From assembly GCA_039602395.1 (NCBI GenBank), contig JBCNJP010000029.1:62001-126000 (forward strand): a stretch of 64,000 bases of DNA. The letters run 5' to 3'. The first letter of the stretch is position 1. Every line of letters starts with the position of its first letter. A program made the position numbers and the translations under genes. This DNA comes from Deinandra increscens subsp. villosa. Taxonomy: Eukaryota; Streptophyta; Magnoliopsida; Asterales; Asteraceae. Shown here piece by piece: positions 22,601 through 31,130 of the stretch. The notes under the pieces are model-generated. The model worked only from the letters and a program-made list of their open reading frames with translations. It was not told where the DNA came from and ran no database searches.

Positions 22601-22903
22601 CAAAAAGTTGGTTATAAGGTGAAGATGTTATGTGATAACACATCAGCGATTAAGTTAGCCGAAAACCCGACGTTTCATGCTCGAACGAAACATATTGAAA
22701 TACACTATCACTTCATTCGGGAAAAGGTGTTGAATGGGGAGATAGATCTTATGTATGTTGACACAAAAGCACAAGTCGCCGACGTTCTAACTAAGGGGTT
22801 GCCTAAATCAAAGTTGTTGGAATTTCGATCTAGCTTGAACATGAAAAAGGTTGGTATTAAGAGGGAGTGTGGAAATAAATCTAATACCAACTTTGTCACT
22901 TAA
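19625..22903 (+). CDS. copia Gag-Pol polyprotein with in-frame deletion of the reverse transcriptase
   Basis: The ATG at 19625 follows the primer site by 100 bases and opens a 1092-residue frame without stops. Order: Gag; zinc knuckle CNNCGRKGHMAKDC starting at residue 261; aspartic protease WIVDSGCSNH near 320; GAG-pre-integrase with HLRLGH near 460; integrase with D521, D584 and E620 in DD35E spacing; RNase H with DADYAG, STTEAEY, DNTSAI and the HIEIHYHFIRE block to the C-terminus. Between about residues 760 and 770 the sequence passes straight from the post-integrase linker (ending KEELE) to the segment that normally follows YVDD. The RT fingers, palm and YVDD are therefore gone, but the frame is kept. 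The last 12 codons lie in the 3' LTR. It could still make capsid and integrase, but needs RT in trans. Confidence 0.9.
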   Translation: MAEFQVVGGIKKLNQSNYKTWATCIKSYLQGQDLWQVVNGNDTRLPTNDINGAIGKWQVKAGRAMFIIKTTIEEDVLDHIQELEYPKQAWDTLEALFSKKNDARLQLLEGELMSTPQGDLPISQYFRKIKNICREIGDLDAPSKINEARMKRIIIHGLRPEYRSFVTAIQGWANQPSLTEFENLLAGQEALAKQLAGVAVKGDTEALYVEKIKDKAKPKGNNRNYDKEKKGKWEKKKNPEKEGKQDDKKPHYNGKRFPYRCNNCGRKGHMAKDCRSKKQDEGNSAEIEEAGWDAEAYEVHEEEVQALTVSVEPKSNNLDEWIVDSGCSNHLTGDKSKLSKPKEYGGSRVVVIADNSRHQISSIGSVLFPNSKGRAGLTLDNVYHVPGVKKNLISVPQITETGKYVLFGPNEVKIFDKFETSSNPILQGKRKETVYVLSAESAYVEKTRNQTSIDLWHLRLGHVAYDKLDIMARKETVRGLPKLEASKNIVCAGCQFGKAHQLEFERSNQKTKGPLELVHTDVFGPVKQKSLGGMEFMVTFIDDFSRFVWVSFMKNKSEALVKFKDFKQEAERVTGSKIKMLRSDNGGEYTSQEFNQFLKDSKIGRQLTCPNTPQQNGVSERKNRHLAEVCRSMSHDKNVPGRFWAESMATAAYVINRLPQQGLDYKTPFELLFQTKPSVSYFRVFGCICYVFIPNHLRHKLEKKAIRCIFVGYDSQRKGWKCCDPDTGRCYVSRHVVFDEQSSWWSSNQEPLPDSDELKEELEVTKVKFNLANYEEIEQLKKNLSIRFKIKDLGDLSHFLGLEVEHRESGLLLHQKKYASELLFRFKMMDSKPSHTPTDVNMKLRAEEGAELQDATEYRRLVGSLIYLTLTRPDLAFSVGVLSRFMQKPRKPHMYAARRVLRYVKDTFDYGIEFKRETNIKLKGFCDADYAGDLNERRSTTGYVFFIGGSPVSWCSKRQPTVSLSTTEAEYRAAAVAAQELVWLKRLMEDLNQKVGYKVKMLCDNTSAIKLAENPTFHARTKHIEIHYHFIREKVLNGEIDLMYVDTKAQVADVLTKGLPKSKLLEFRSSLNMKKVGIKRECGNKSNTNFVT

Positions 22904-23206
22904 TGAACTAGACGGATCGAGAGGGAGGATCGGGTAGTCTCAAGGGGTGGTTTATGGAGGAGACTAAATTACAAGGACTAATAGTGATTAATTCATATGT
23001 GCAGATTAGTTCGAATGTTTAGATAAGTATTGATCTATTTATTTAATATTTTAGTAGTCCTAGTAGGGTTAGGATAGATGTTCTATATAAAGGGTTTAGT
23101 TGTAAATCTTTTAATTCATTCCTTCGAATAAGATCAGTATTTCTTTTCGTTCTTTTTGTGTTTACTTTATCAACAAGTAAAGATCAAGATCCATACCAAG
23201 TTAACA
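22868..23206 (+). repeat. 3' LTR of the RT-less copia element
   Basis: The LTR starts TGTGGAAATAAAT right after polypurine AAGAGGGAG and ends GTTAACA, 339 bp. A TATA-like TTCTATATAAAGG lies near 23082. Target DNA continues with AGGAA. Confidence 0.88.
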
Positions 23207-23930
23207 AGGAACAATTCCGTAATTTAAAGACTCTCATCAAGAATTTTAGTTTTTCGAATACTGATGACTCTTGGGATTGGTCGTTAGATGGGGAACTTGA
23301 GTTCAAGGTGAAGACTGTGAGAAAAGTTATTGATCGAAACACTTTACCTTCGCTTGATCATGCGACGAGATGGAACAGATTTGTCCCGAAAAAGGTTAAC
23401 ATATTGGCTTGGAAGATTCTTTTGGATAGACTGCCTACTCGGCTAAATTTGAGTAGAAGAGGGTTTGATATTCCCCATATTCTCTGCCCGATTTGCAACT
23501 TGCATGTTGAGTCAGTCACTCATACCTTTGCATCATGTGGTGTTGCGGAGAAGATTTGGGTCTTGATTGCTCGTTGGTTACAGGTTGGGTGTATCGCCCC
23601 GCTAGCTCCGATGAATTTGCTTGCTCTTCTGGATGCTTCGACTCTCAATAAGGAGAAGAAGACCCTCATTGAGGTGGTTTGTTTTACGGCTTGGTGGGTT
23701 ATTTGGAGGTTCGGAAATGACTCCATCTTTAACCCTTCAAGTATCAGGAATAGCAGTTTGTTTGATAGCATTCTCTTATTTTCCTATTTCTGGTTCTCTA
23801 ATAGAAATAAGAAGTGTAGACTATCGTGGACTGAGTGGCTTGCTAACCCGCTCTTATTGATGTAATTGTTTGCTTTTTTTGGCTCCCTTAGCCATTTTTT
23901 ATAAAATTTCTGTCGTTCCAAAAAAAATGG
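23207..23930 (+). pseudogene. LINE (L1-type) 3' end with RT zinc-binding domain
   Basis: A frame open from the LTR junction to the stop at 23863-23865 encodes about 219 residues of the C-terminal part of a plant LINE ORF2. It shows the zf-RVT pattern: PKKVNILAWKILLDRLPT, CPICNLHVESVTHTFASC and WWVIWRFGND. It is followed by a 55-bp 3' UTR and an A-rich end (23920-23928). It is 5'-truncated in view: the upstream part is displaced by the copia insertion and the gap. LINE ORF2 supplies target-primed reverse transcription. This piece alone is inactive. Confidence 0.9.
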
Positions 23931-24660
23931 AAGATTATATAATAGTGTGTAGAGATTTACAAAAAGAAATGACATAAGTTTATAAAATCTAACAAGATCA
24001 AGCCATTAGAAAACAATTTAGAGATGTTGTATGAAGCTCTAGAAGAGAAGTAAACGAAACTTTTTTGTGAAGAAAAACAACCAAAGAAGCAAGCGTTTGT
24101 GTCAACGTCGAGGATGAAATTTTAGGAAGAAAACCGTGGAAAAGAAACAGGCAGTGGATGTTTTGGGAGGAAACACGTGGCAAAAATCAGAAAGAAAGCT
24201 TAACCATATTGTACTTAGATGCTTCATCAACTGTACATAGTGTGCCTGAAATGCTCAATGTATTACGCGGATCATCATTCCACATGGATATAGCTCGACG
24301 TTGACACATACACGTGCTTCTCTGGTTGTTTTTCGTCACAACATAGTTTCATTTACTTCTCTTCAAGGGCTCCATACACCACATCTAAATTGTTTCTTCT
24401 CATGGTTTATGTCATTTCTTTTTTTTTTGGAAAACTTTATAGAATAGTAACAAAGTTTCAAGTTTGTTACAATTAAGTCACTCATATATTTTTTGTCTCA
24501 TTTAAGTCACTCAACTTTTTGGATGTTCTAATTCTATGTACTTTACCTATGATAGCAAGTTACCATGCTTATATAACATATATTTTTTTGAAATATATGT
24601 TGATGTGGATAAAAAATTGATAACATGGATTAAAAAAGGTAATTATGCATTATCACTTTG
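23931..24660. other. intergenic DNA with a long inverted repeat
   Basis: Apart from the inverted repeat (next entry) the stretch is AT-rich. A sequence near 24470-24545 repeats AAGTCACTCA-type words. No gene is supported. Confidence 0.6.
23966..24420. repeat. imperfect long inverted repeat (foldback, MITE or hairpin locus)
   Basis: The left arm, 23966-24108, pairs with 24297-24420. Shared words include GAAATGACATAA / TTATGTCATTTC, CAATTTAGAGATG, AAGAGAAGTAAACGAAAC, AACAACCA and TTGTGTCAACGTCGA. Arms are about 80% identical by eye with small indels, and the loop is about 190 bp. No target duplication was recognised. Confidence 0.78.
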
Positions 24661-24669
24661 ACCATCTGT

Positions 24670-26040
24670 TTAGGAATGGTATGGCGTGCTCATATCTGGA
24701 CGAGCTCTTAAAGCTTTCTGCATCGACTGCCAAAAGCTGGATGTAAAACGGCTATCCGTGTCGGATATGATGGAGATAGGCACTCCATGTCTGGTTATGA
24801 TCTCGTTCACATACAACTGGGCTAACTTTTCCATTTCATAGTATTCCCTAATCGGTAGGAAGAGGGCAGATTTTGTCAGTCGGTCAATGATAACCCATAT
24901 CGTATCATGTCCGCTAGATGTCCTGGGTAGCTTAGTCACGAAATCCATAGCTATTTGTTCCCATTTCCATTGCGAAACCTTTAGTTGTTGTAGCATTCCT
25001 GATGGTTTCTGGTGTTCTGCCTTGACCTTGGAACATGTTAGGCACTTCCCAACATACAAAACAATGTATTTCTTCATATCTAAAGCTCTTTATACACTTT
25101 ATCCAACCTTGGATGGATGGAGTACTTGGATCTGTGAGCCTCATCCAAGATCAGTTTCTTTAAGTTGTTGAGTCGTGGAATCTAGATTCGGTCCACAAAG
25201 TAGAGGAACTAATCAGTTTTGGACTCCAATTATCATTCTAAACCGTGTAAAGCTTCATCCTTCAAGTTTGCCTCTTTTAAAGCCTCTTTTTATGCAGCGA
25301 GGATCTGAGTCTTGAGACTGGTTTGAACCATCATTCTAGATGCACGTACTCGAGTTGGTTTAACTTTTTCCTTCCTGCTCTGTGCCTCGGCTACCACGTT
25401 AGCCTTCCCTGGGTGGTAACGAATATCACAGTCATAATCGTTAAGAAGTTCCACCCATCTACGTTGACACATGTTCAACTCCTTTTGGTTGAATATATGT
25501 TGAAGACTTTTGTGATCGGTGTAAATTGCACATTTAGTACCATACAAGTAGTGTCTTCATATCTTCAATGCAAAGACCACCGCAGTTAACTCCAAATCAT
25601 GAGTCGTATACTTATTCTCGTGGACCTTAAGTTGGCGTGATGCATAGGCTATGACCTTGTCTTTCTGCATTAGCACACACCTAACACCTTGATGCGATGT
25701 ATCAAAGTAAACGACGAAGTTATCGTTTCCATTTGGAAGGCATCTTCTTGATGCGACACAACTTGTGCTTTAACAGTTGGAAGGCATCTTCTTGTTTCTT
25801 TCCCGAATCAAACTCCTTATCTTTCTGAGTAAGGGTCTTTAATGGTTTGGCTATCTTAGAGAAGTTCTCGATGAATCTCCGATAGTATCCAGCCAAAGCA
25901 AAAAATTATCGAATCTCGGTGGGAGTTGTAGGTGCTTCCCATTTCTTAATGGCATCTATCTTTGCAGGATCCACATGTATATCATCCTTGTTTACGATAT
26001 GTATACCATCCTCGTTTACCGGGAATCTCGTATTTGTTCA
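24670..26040 (-). pseudogene. Ty3/gypsy (chromovirus-type) Pol fragment: RT end, RNase H, integrase
   Basis: On the minus strand, from right to left, the fragment encodes the end of RT (25980-25750, with a locally duplicated GGAAGGCATCTTCTTG word), RNase H with FDTSHQG and YTDHKSLQHIFNQKELN (25740-25420), then integrase. The integrase has the zinc-finger half CLTCSKVKAEHQ, the core WEQIAMDFVTKLPRTSSGHD...DRLTKSA and SDTDSRF (25080-24670). A stop near 25560 and several frame changes break the protein, and it ends abruptly at STPYHS before the rest of the integrase. The motif style is that of Tekay/Del chromoviruses. Confidence 0.88.
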
Positions 26041-26750
26041 TTGATGTAAATTTCAACATAGTTATGAGCCTAATAATCAATTATCATGTTACGAGTCATC
26101 ACACACTTAATCAAGTCGAGAAACGTTGGTGAATTGTCTAAAATCGATACGTACGACAAACCGACCAAAAACGTGTTATGTGCCTTATTTAACAACCGTA
26201 TCTGGTTACGTGACGTACTTATACTCGTTTTGATTGGATTATGTGTAGTTAACATGATGGGATAATGTATCGTGTGTGTTTGGGTGAAAACAGGACTCGA
26301 GAGCATAAAAAAACAACGAAATGAGCACGCGGATCGATTTAGTCGGGCAAAATTTCATTTAAGGAGTTCTAGGAGATACGCTTGTTTCAAATATTAAAAC
26401 AAGTGTATCGTTTGTTTCATGTTTTCCAGCAAAACCCTAAAAACGGGTATTTAAGCCCCTAAACTCTTTCCAGTCCCCATTATTCTCATTCTAACACCTC
26501 CCAAAACCCTAAAACGGCTGTAATCATCCAAGATCAAGGTCCTTAAAGATTTAGAGCTACAAATTTGTGAAATCAAGCTTAGAAAAGTGTCGGTTTAGCA
26601 TATATTTGGTGTGTTCTTCAAACTCTTCTTCTATCTTCTTGATTCTATGCTATTTTTTATCAAAATCAGACTCTTATGTTGCTTCTAACCTTGATTTAGG
26701 TTATACATGTTAGATCTAGTGGATTCATGCAAAAAGATTGGATTTTTATG
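26041..26750. other. LTR-like or promoter-like sequence, unassigned
   Basis: No ORF is supported. Bases 26430-26560 contain AACCCTAAAAACGGGTATTT and a CT-rich downstream stretch, a layout seen in gypsy LTRs and in plant promoters (TATTTAA near 26448). Could be part of the LTR of the adjacent gypsy fragment. Evidence is weak. Confidence 0.35.
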
Positions 26751-26754
26751 TGTA

Positions 26755-26782
26755 CTAGAGTGCAGTCCCGTGCGATGCACGG
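26755..26782 (-). mobile_element. Helitron-like 3' terminus
   Basis: Read on the minus strand, a GC-rich hairpin CCGTGC-ATC-GCACGG (26782-26768) is followed after nine bases by CTAG and then a T (26758-26754). Hairpin, short spacer and CTAG next to T are the 3' end signature of plant Helitrons. The element would extend to the right of 26755. Its 5' end (TC next to A) was not identified, so the length is unknown. Confidence 0.6.
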
Positions 26783-28964
26783 CCGGGGGGAATTTAAACC
26801 GATCCTAACATGTTCAGTATGGTTGTATACGTGACATGCTTGTGTGCACACCAGTTCTTGGCAAAAAGTCTAAGAGTTTAAGTAAAAGAGGTCTCTAACA
26901 ATTATTTGGCTTTAGCAATAGTCCTATATTCATTGTATTTGCTAAAGACAACGCACACCATGCATATATAATTACAAAAAAAAGTTGTAGTTCAACGGTG
27001 TAGAAGTAGCATAGAAATAGTTTAAGTTTGTCAGAGTAGACCAGTTTCATGAAAGCAAACCAACAAATTGGAGACAAATTGGAGACAAATGTCAAATGTT
27101 AATATCAATTGTTAATATCAATTGATATCTGAAATATACTAAAGTCATGGAAACAAATTAGAGATGTAAACACAAAGATCATATGAATAAAATTTACCTT
27201 AACAGATTAAGCAAGCGACAATATATTTTACAAAACATATTCGTATTTTTTTCTTTCTAAATCAGTGATTTGTGAGTCTAAGACATAGTAATTTCTTTCA
27301 TTTATAAAAACTTAAAAATGGACAGTCTGTTTCTAATACCGAACGGATTTATGTGAATAGAACTTCGTGATAATACATACATAATGTTATGTCAAAAAAT
27401 CATTTGTAATTATCAGCCGACATATGAAAACATACTTAGTATAGGCATAGAATCAAACTGGATATGTAAACACAAACAACATATCAAGTTAAATCACGTT
27501 AACAAATGAAGAAAATATTAGTACTTTCCCAAACCAAGTGTCTGTAGTGCCGTATAGAAATTTCTGGGACTAAAGAGAATATTATCACTGTGTGCACAAT
27601 TTTATAATTTCGTACCTTCTTTTGTTTGAATGGTTCGTTTTGCTTCCGGTTGGAGTGCCTGTGTGTAGATAGACGTGCCTGCAAGGATGAAACCCAGATT
27701 GTTATTTTGTTCGTAACCAGTAAGTGCAGAAAGACGATGAAGAAATAATATATGTCTTACGTTTTTCCGGTGAGAGGAATGTTGTGGATGCCTGACGGTT
27801 GTGTAGAGGGGAGTTATAGATGGAGACTTAAAGGGTGGTTTTTCAAGGCCGTTATGGTTTGAGTTTCCCTCCAACCGTTAGTTTTCCCCCACCGTTTTTA
27901 GGACCAATCGGATCAAAACCCAACGGTATATGGGCTTAAGAACGCTGCTAAAATTTATAGGGCCTGGGCCTGGCCTTTTTGAAGATCTTGAGCGGGCAAA
28001 TTCGAGATTCGGTTTTAGAACACTCGTTAAAAAACAATCCAACTCGTTATTTAATAAGTTAATACAATCTGTAGCAGACATATGACCACTGTAATAGCAA
28101 GTCTCCGTATGGTACTTTACAAAAACAATTGATATTCAAATTATATTATGATATTGTGTATTATATTTGTAAGATAAGATGATAAAATAAAAAGTTAGAA
28201 AACAAATTAACAGTAACAGTGTTCTAATGTTTAATTTTTTATGATTAGTAGTCATAAGTCACTAATGTTTATTTGTGTAAGTGATTGATATTTATTATTT
28301 AGTTTTCATTAGTATTACTGTGGTTAAGATTAATCAACAAATTAGGGAAATTAGTATGGATTATTATTATGATTGTTGTTATTGTTAGTATTATTATTGT
28401 ATGATGCATGTTAAATATAACTCATCGGTATCATGCAAACCTGTTTGGATACATGGCCATGGATAAACATTAAGCTACCTTTTTGCAATTAGTTAACAAA
28501 CTGAGATATAAAGGGTATTCTAAATGAGTTATATTAGAATTATGTAGTAGACTCAAATGGCCAATAAATAGATCTAAATATGCAACATTTGTATTTACAC
28601 GGATGCATGTAACATTAAAAAACAGGTTCCATATTAAAAAATAAAGAAAATAATTAAAAGTTATAATTAATATAAACATGAAACATGACATAGATGTTCC
28701 AAAAAAGTTGGAATTTGTTTAATAGGGCAATAACGAACCTGGTTGGCTTGAAAGGACTGCGTCAAATAGCAATGCACCCGTGCTGCTCACAAAAATAAAA
28801 CAATATACCAGTCAACTCCTTGCACCCTTAAATAAACGATGGCAAAGGCCATTGGTAGCAACGACGAAAGAGGAAGCTGCGAAATAAAAGGGGAAAAATT
28901 AATATGATCAAATGAGGAATAAGCTCAAACATAAAAATTATAAGAGGTCAAACATTAGCCGTCG
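26783..28964. other. AT-rich intergenic DNA, possibly Helitron interior
   Basis: No gene is supported. Bases 27750-28000 are somewhat GC-richer and contain the palindrome-like AGCAATGCACCCGTGCTGCT only further on, near 28770-28789. The rest is low-complexity AT-rich sequence. Confidence 0.45.
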
Positions 28965-29140
28965 ACGTTACATTTTATTCACGTCGGACAAAGCAACAAA
29001 AGTCTAACGTACGTTCCGGCGGTACATTTTCTTCCCGTCGGAACCAAGGAGAGGGTCGTCAACGAAGATTACATAAAGAAAATATAAACTACTTACACGA
29101 TGTTAGAAGATAGCGGGTGGGGGATGAACAAAATCCAACA
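28965..29140 (+). repeat. palindromic repeat block, copy 1
   Basis: Two imperfect hairpins occur in a row: CGACGTTACATTTTATTCAC with GTCGG, and TTCCGGCGGTACATTTTCTT with CCCGTCGGAA. They are followed by CTTACACGATGTTAGAAGAT and a G-rich stretch. The same order recurs at 34575-34840. Confidence 0.8.
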
Positions 29141-29501
29141 GTTTCGCTAGCATCTGTATATTCCTTGTTTATTGTAGTACTTGGGTTGTTCTCACAAACC
29201 TCTGAAACACCATTGATAGCAACCAATCCGTCTTTCTTTAGCTTTATTTTAAGTCTTTTTCAAACACCCCTTAGTGGAAAAACTTGTGACGTTAGTGATT
29301 TCTGGTTTGTATTTTATCGGTTATTTTTGTAACCAGTTAGTGAATAACCGATTTAGTAACCGGTTTGTGAAAATGAGGGGTGAAACCAAGTATAATCGGC
29401 GAGCCAGTTTAAATAGAGAAACTAAAAGTTATGAAATATATGTTTGAAAAAAAATTCCATTTAAAAGGATTTTACAAAAAGTTAAAGAATAATAATTCTA
29501 A
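29141..29501. other. no recognisable gene
   Basis: Mixed AT-rich sequence. A short open frame from 29117 has no recognisable similarity and no supporting context. Confidence 0.5.
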
Positions 29502-29911
29502 AAATAAATATTATTCAAATTACGTAATTTTAGTTTTGTAAATACTTTTCTTTATCATTTAAAAAACATTAAACATATACATTTGTTTTATCCAATAAAA
29601 ATAAGAGTGAGAAGATGTAAGAAGTTTAATGAACACTATTTTGGTAAATATTTCTACTTCAACACCATTTTGGTAAATAAAATTTTCATCAATACCTTTT
29701 TGGTAAAAATAAATATTATTCAAATTACGTAATTTTAGTTTTCTAAATATTTTTCTTTATGATTTAAAAAACATTAAACATATAAATTTGTTTTATCCAA
29801 TAAGAATAAGAGTGAAAAGATTTAAAAAGTTTAATGAACACTATTTTGATAAATATTTCTACTTCAACACCATTTTGGTAAATAAAATTTTCATTAACAC
29901 ATTTTTGATTA
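29502..29911. repeat. tandem duplication, two units of 205 bp
   Basis: The word AAATAAATATTATTCAAATT starts at 29502 and again at 29707, and the following 200 bases agree with only scattered differences. The unit also contains a smaller internal repeat, CACCATTTTGGTAAATA. Confidence 0.88.
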
Positions 29912-30662
29912 AGAAAAAAACTCCTATATTCACATACTCATCATATACCTTCATTCAATTCATATAACTTTGATAGTAATTTTACCTAATGTATGTTTTA
30001 TTTAAAATCAATAGTCTTTGATCAACCATTGAAGATGATCATTGTGGTTTTTGCAAGAATATAGTTGTATATGTAATGTTTAAAGTAAATAATCAATTAT
30101 AAAAAGCATACCCATAATAAGTAAAAAAAAAGAATAGGATGTCCCAAGAAGTTTATAGGATTTATATTGAGAGTTAGTAATGTGTTTAAAAATATTAAAA
30201 AAAAAATATTGTGTTCGTTAATCGTACAGGTGTAACATTATTAACAAACTTACTCTACTAACCTAAAAACACATGATACATAAACTACAAACGTATAGTT
30301 TTTGAATAATATAATGTAAAATATAATGTTCAAGACAAATAAATTCCTATAGCTCGTCATAAAATATGGTCTATTACACCCGCTCCAAATTTGCAGCCAT
30401 GGCATTTTAAAGGTTTCAAAAATATGTACAAACATCTCTAAATTTGTAGCCATGGCATTTTTAATGTTCTAAAAATATGTATAAACATTTCCAAAGAACG
30501 AAAATGCTATTTAAAAACTTTTATCCATAGTTTTGTTTGTGCATTTTAATATTTTATAGCAACAAAATAAAGTCAACCGAGACTTCTACGCAATTCAACT
30601 TTAATTCCGATCAATAGCTCGAAATTATTCATTTATTCGCATCAAACTTCGAATTATTGCAA
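29912..30662. other. AT-rich intergenic DNA
   Basis: No gene is supported. A duplicated phrase with GCAGCCATGGCATTTT / GTAGCCATGGCATTTTT (near 30393 and 30448) is present. Bases 30540-30660 would be the upstream region of the DnaJ-like start. Confidence 0.5.
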
Positions 30663-30910
30663 ATGGATGGTAATATGGACGAAGCGTTAAGATGTTTGAA
30701 GATCGGGAAAGACGCGCTAGGGTTAGGCGATCGATCCCGTGCCCTAAAATTCATCTCCAAAGCCCAACGATTAGATCCGTCCCTTCCTGTTACCGATCTG
30801 TTATCGAATCTAGAACTGATCATCCGGCCGACGAATCGCCGTCAAAATCGGCGCCGGAGACAGCTCCGGCGTACGGCGTAGGGTTCCGATCATCTTCTAC
30901 TCTTCTTTAA
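30663..30910 (+). pseudogene. N-terminal fragment of a DnaJ (DNAJB12/14-like, plant dnaJ 49 type) gene
   Basis: The ATG at 30663 encodes about 50 residues, beginning MDGNMDEALRCLKIGKDAL and continuing with RALKFISKAQRLDPSLP. This is the conserved N-terminus of plant ER-type J proteins related to dnaJ 49, whose J domain lies further on. Near 30820-30830 the similarity moves to another frame (HPADESPSKSAPETAP), which indicates an indel. The J domain with its HPD motif does not follow in the next several hundred bases. The full protein is a membrane co-chaperone for Hsp70. This copy is a fragment, perhaps captured by a mobile element. Confidence 0.7.
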
Positions 30911-31125
30911 TACCATCAGGTTTGATTTCTTTTCTTCGGTAAATAGAACAGAAGGATTAGTAACAATAGAGCAAGAATTAGCGTCGATCCGAGTACAATG
31001 GTGACAATTGCTCCCGTTGAGAGGTTTTTAGATTTCTTCTATGTCGGCGAGGGTTCAATCGGAGACGGTAATGGTGCCAAAGACGGTGATTCCCTAATCC
31101 TTCGATTGGTTTTCAGTGTGGTGTT
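30911..31125. other. unassigned sequence left of the solo LTR
   Basis: GC-richer than the surroundings and contiguous in origin with bases from 33964 on, since an LTR was inserted between them. No gene product is recognised. Confidence 0.5.
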
Positions 31126-31130
31126 GTGGA

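Larger units (their letters stand above)
19444..23206 (+). mobile_element. Ty1/copia retrotransposon lacking the RT core
   Basis: The end of the 5' LTR (19444-19511) is identical to the end of the 3' LTR (to 23206). A tRNA-iMet primer site, TGGTATCAGAGC, follows at 19514. One long gag-pol frame is followed by polypurine AAGAGGGAG (22859-22867) and a 339-bp 3' LTR. The element sits in a LINE: the bases after 23206 continue an L1-type coding frame. The 5' target duplication is in the gap. The missing RT makes it non-autonomous. Confidence 0.92.

Noticed and set aside
26430..26560. AACCCTAAA words as telomere repeats
   Set aside because: Isolated single copies, no tandem TTTAGGG array. Common in plant promoters and LTRs.
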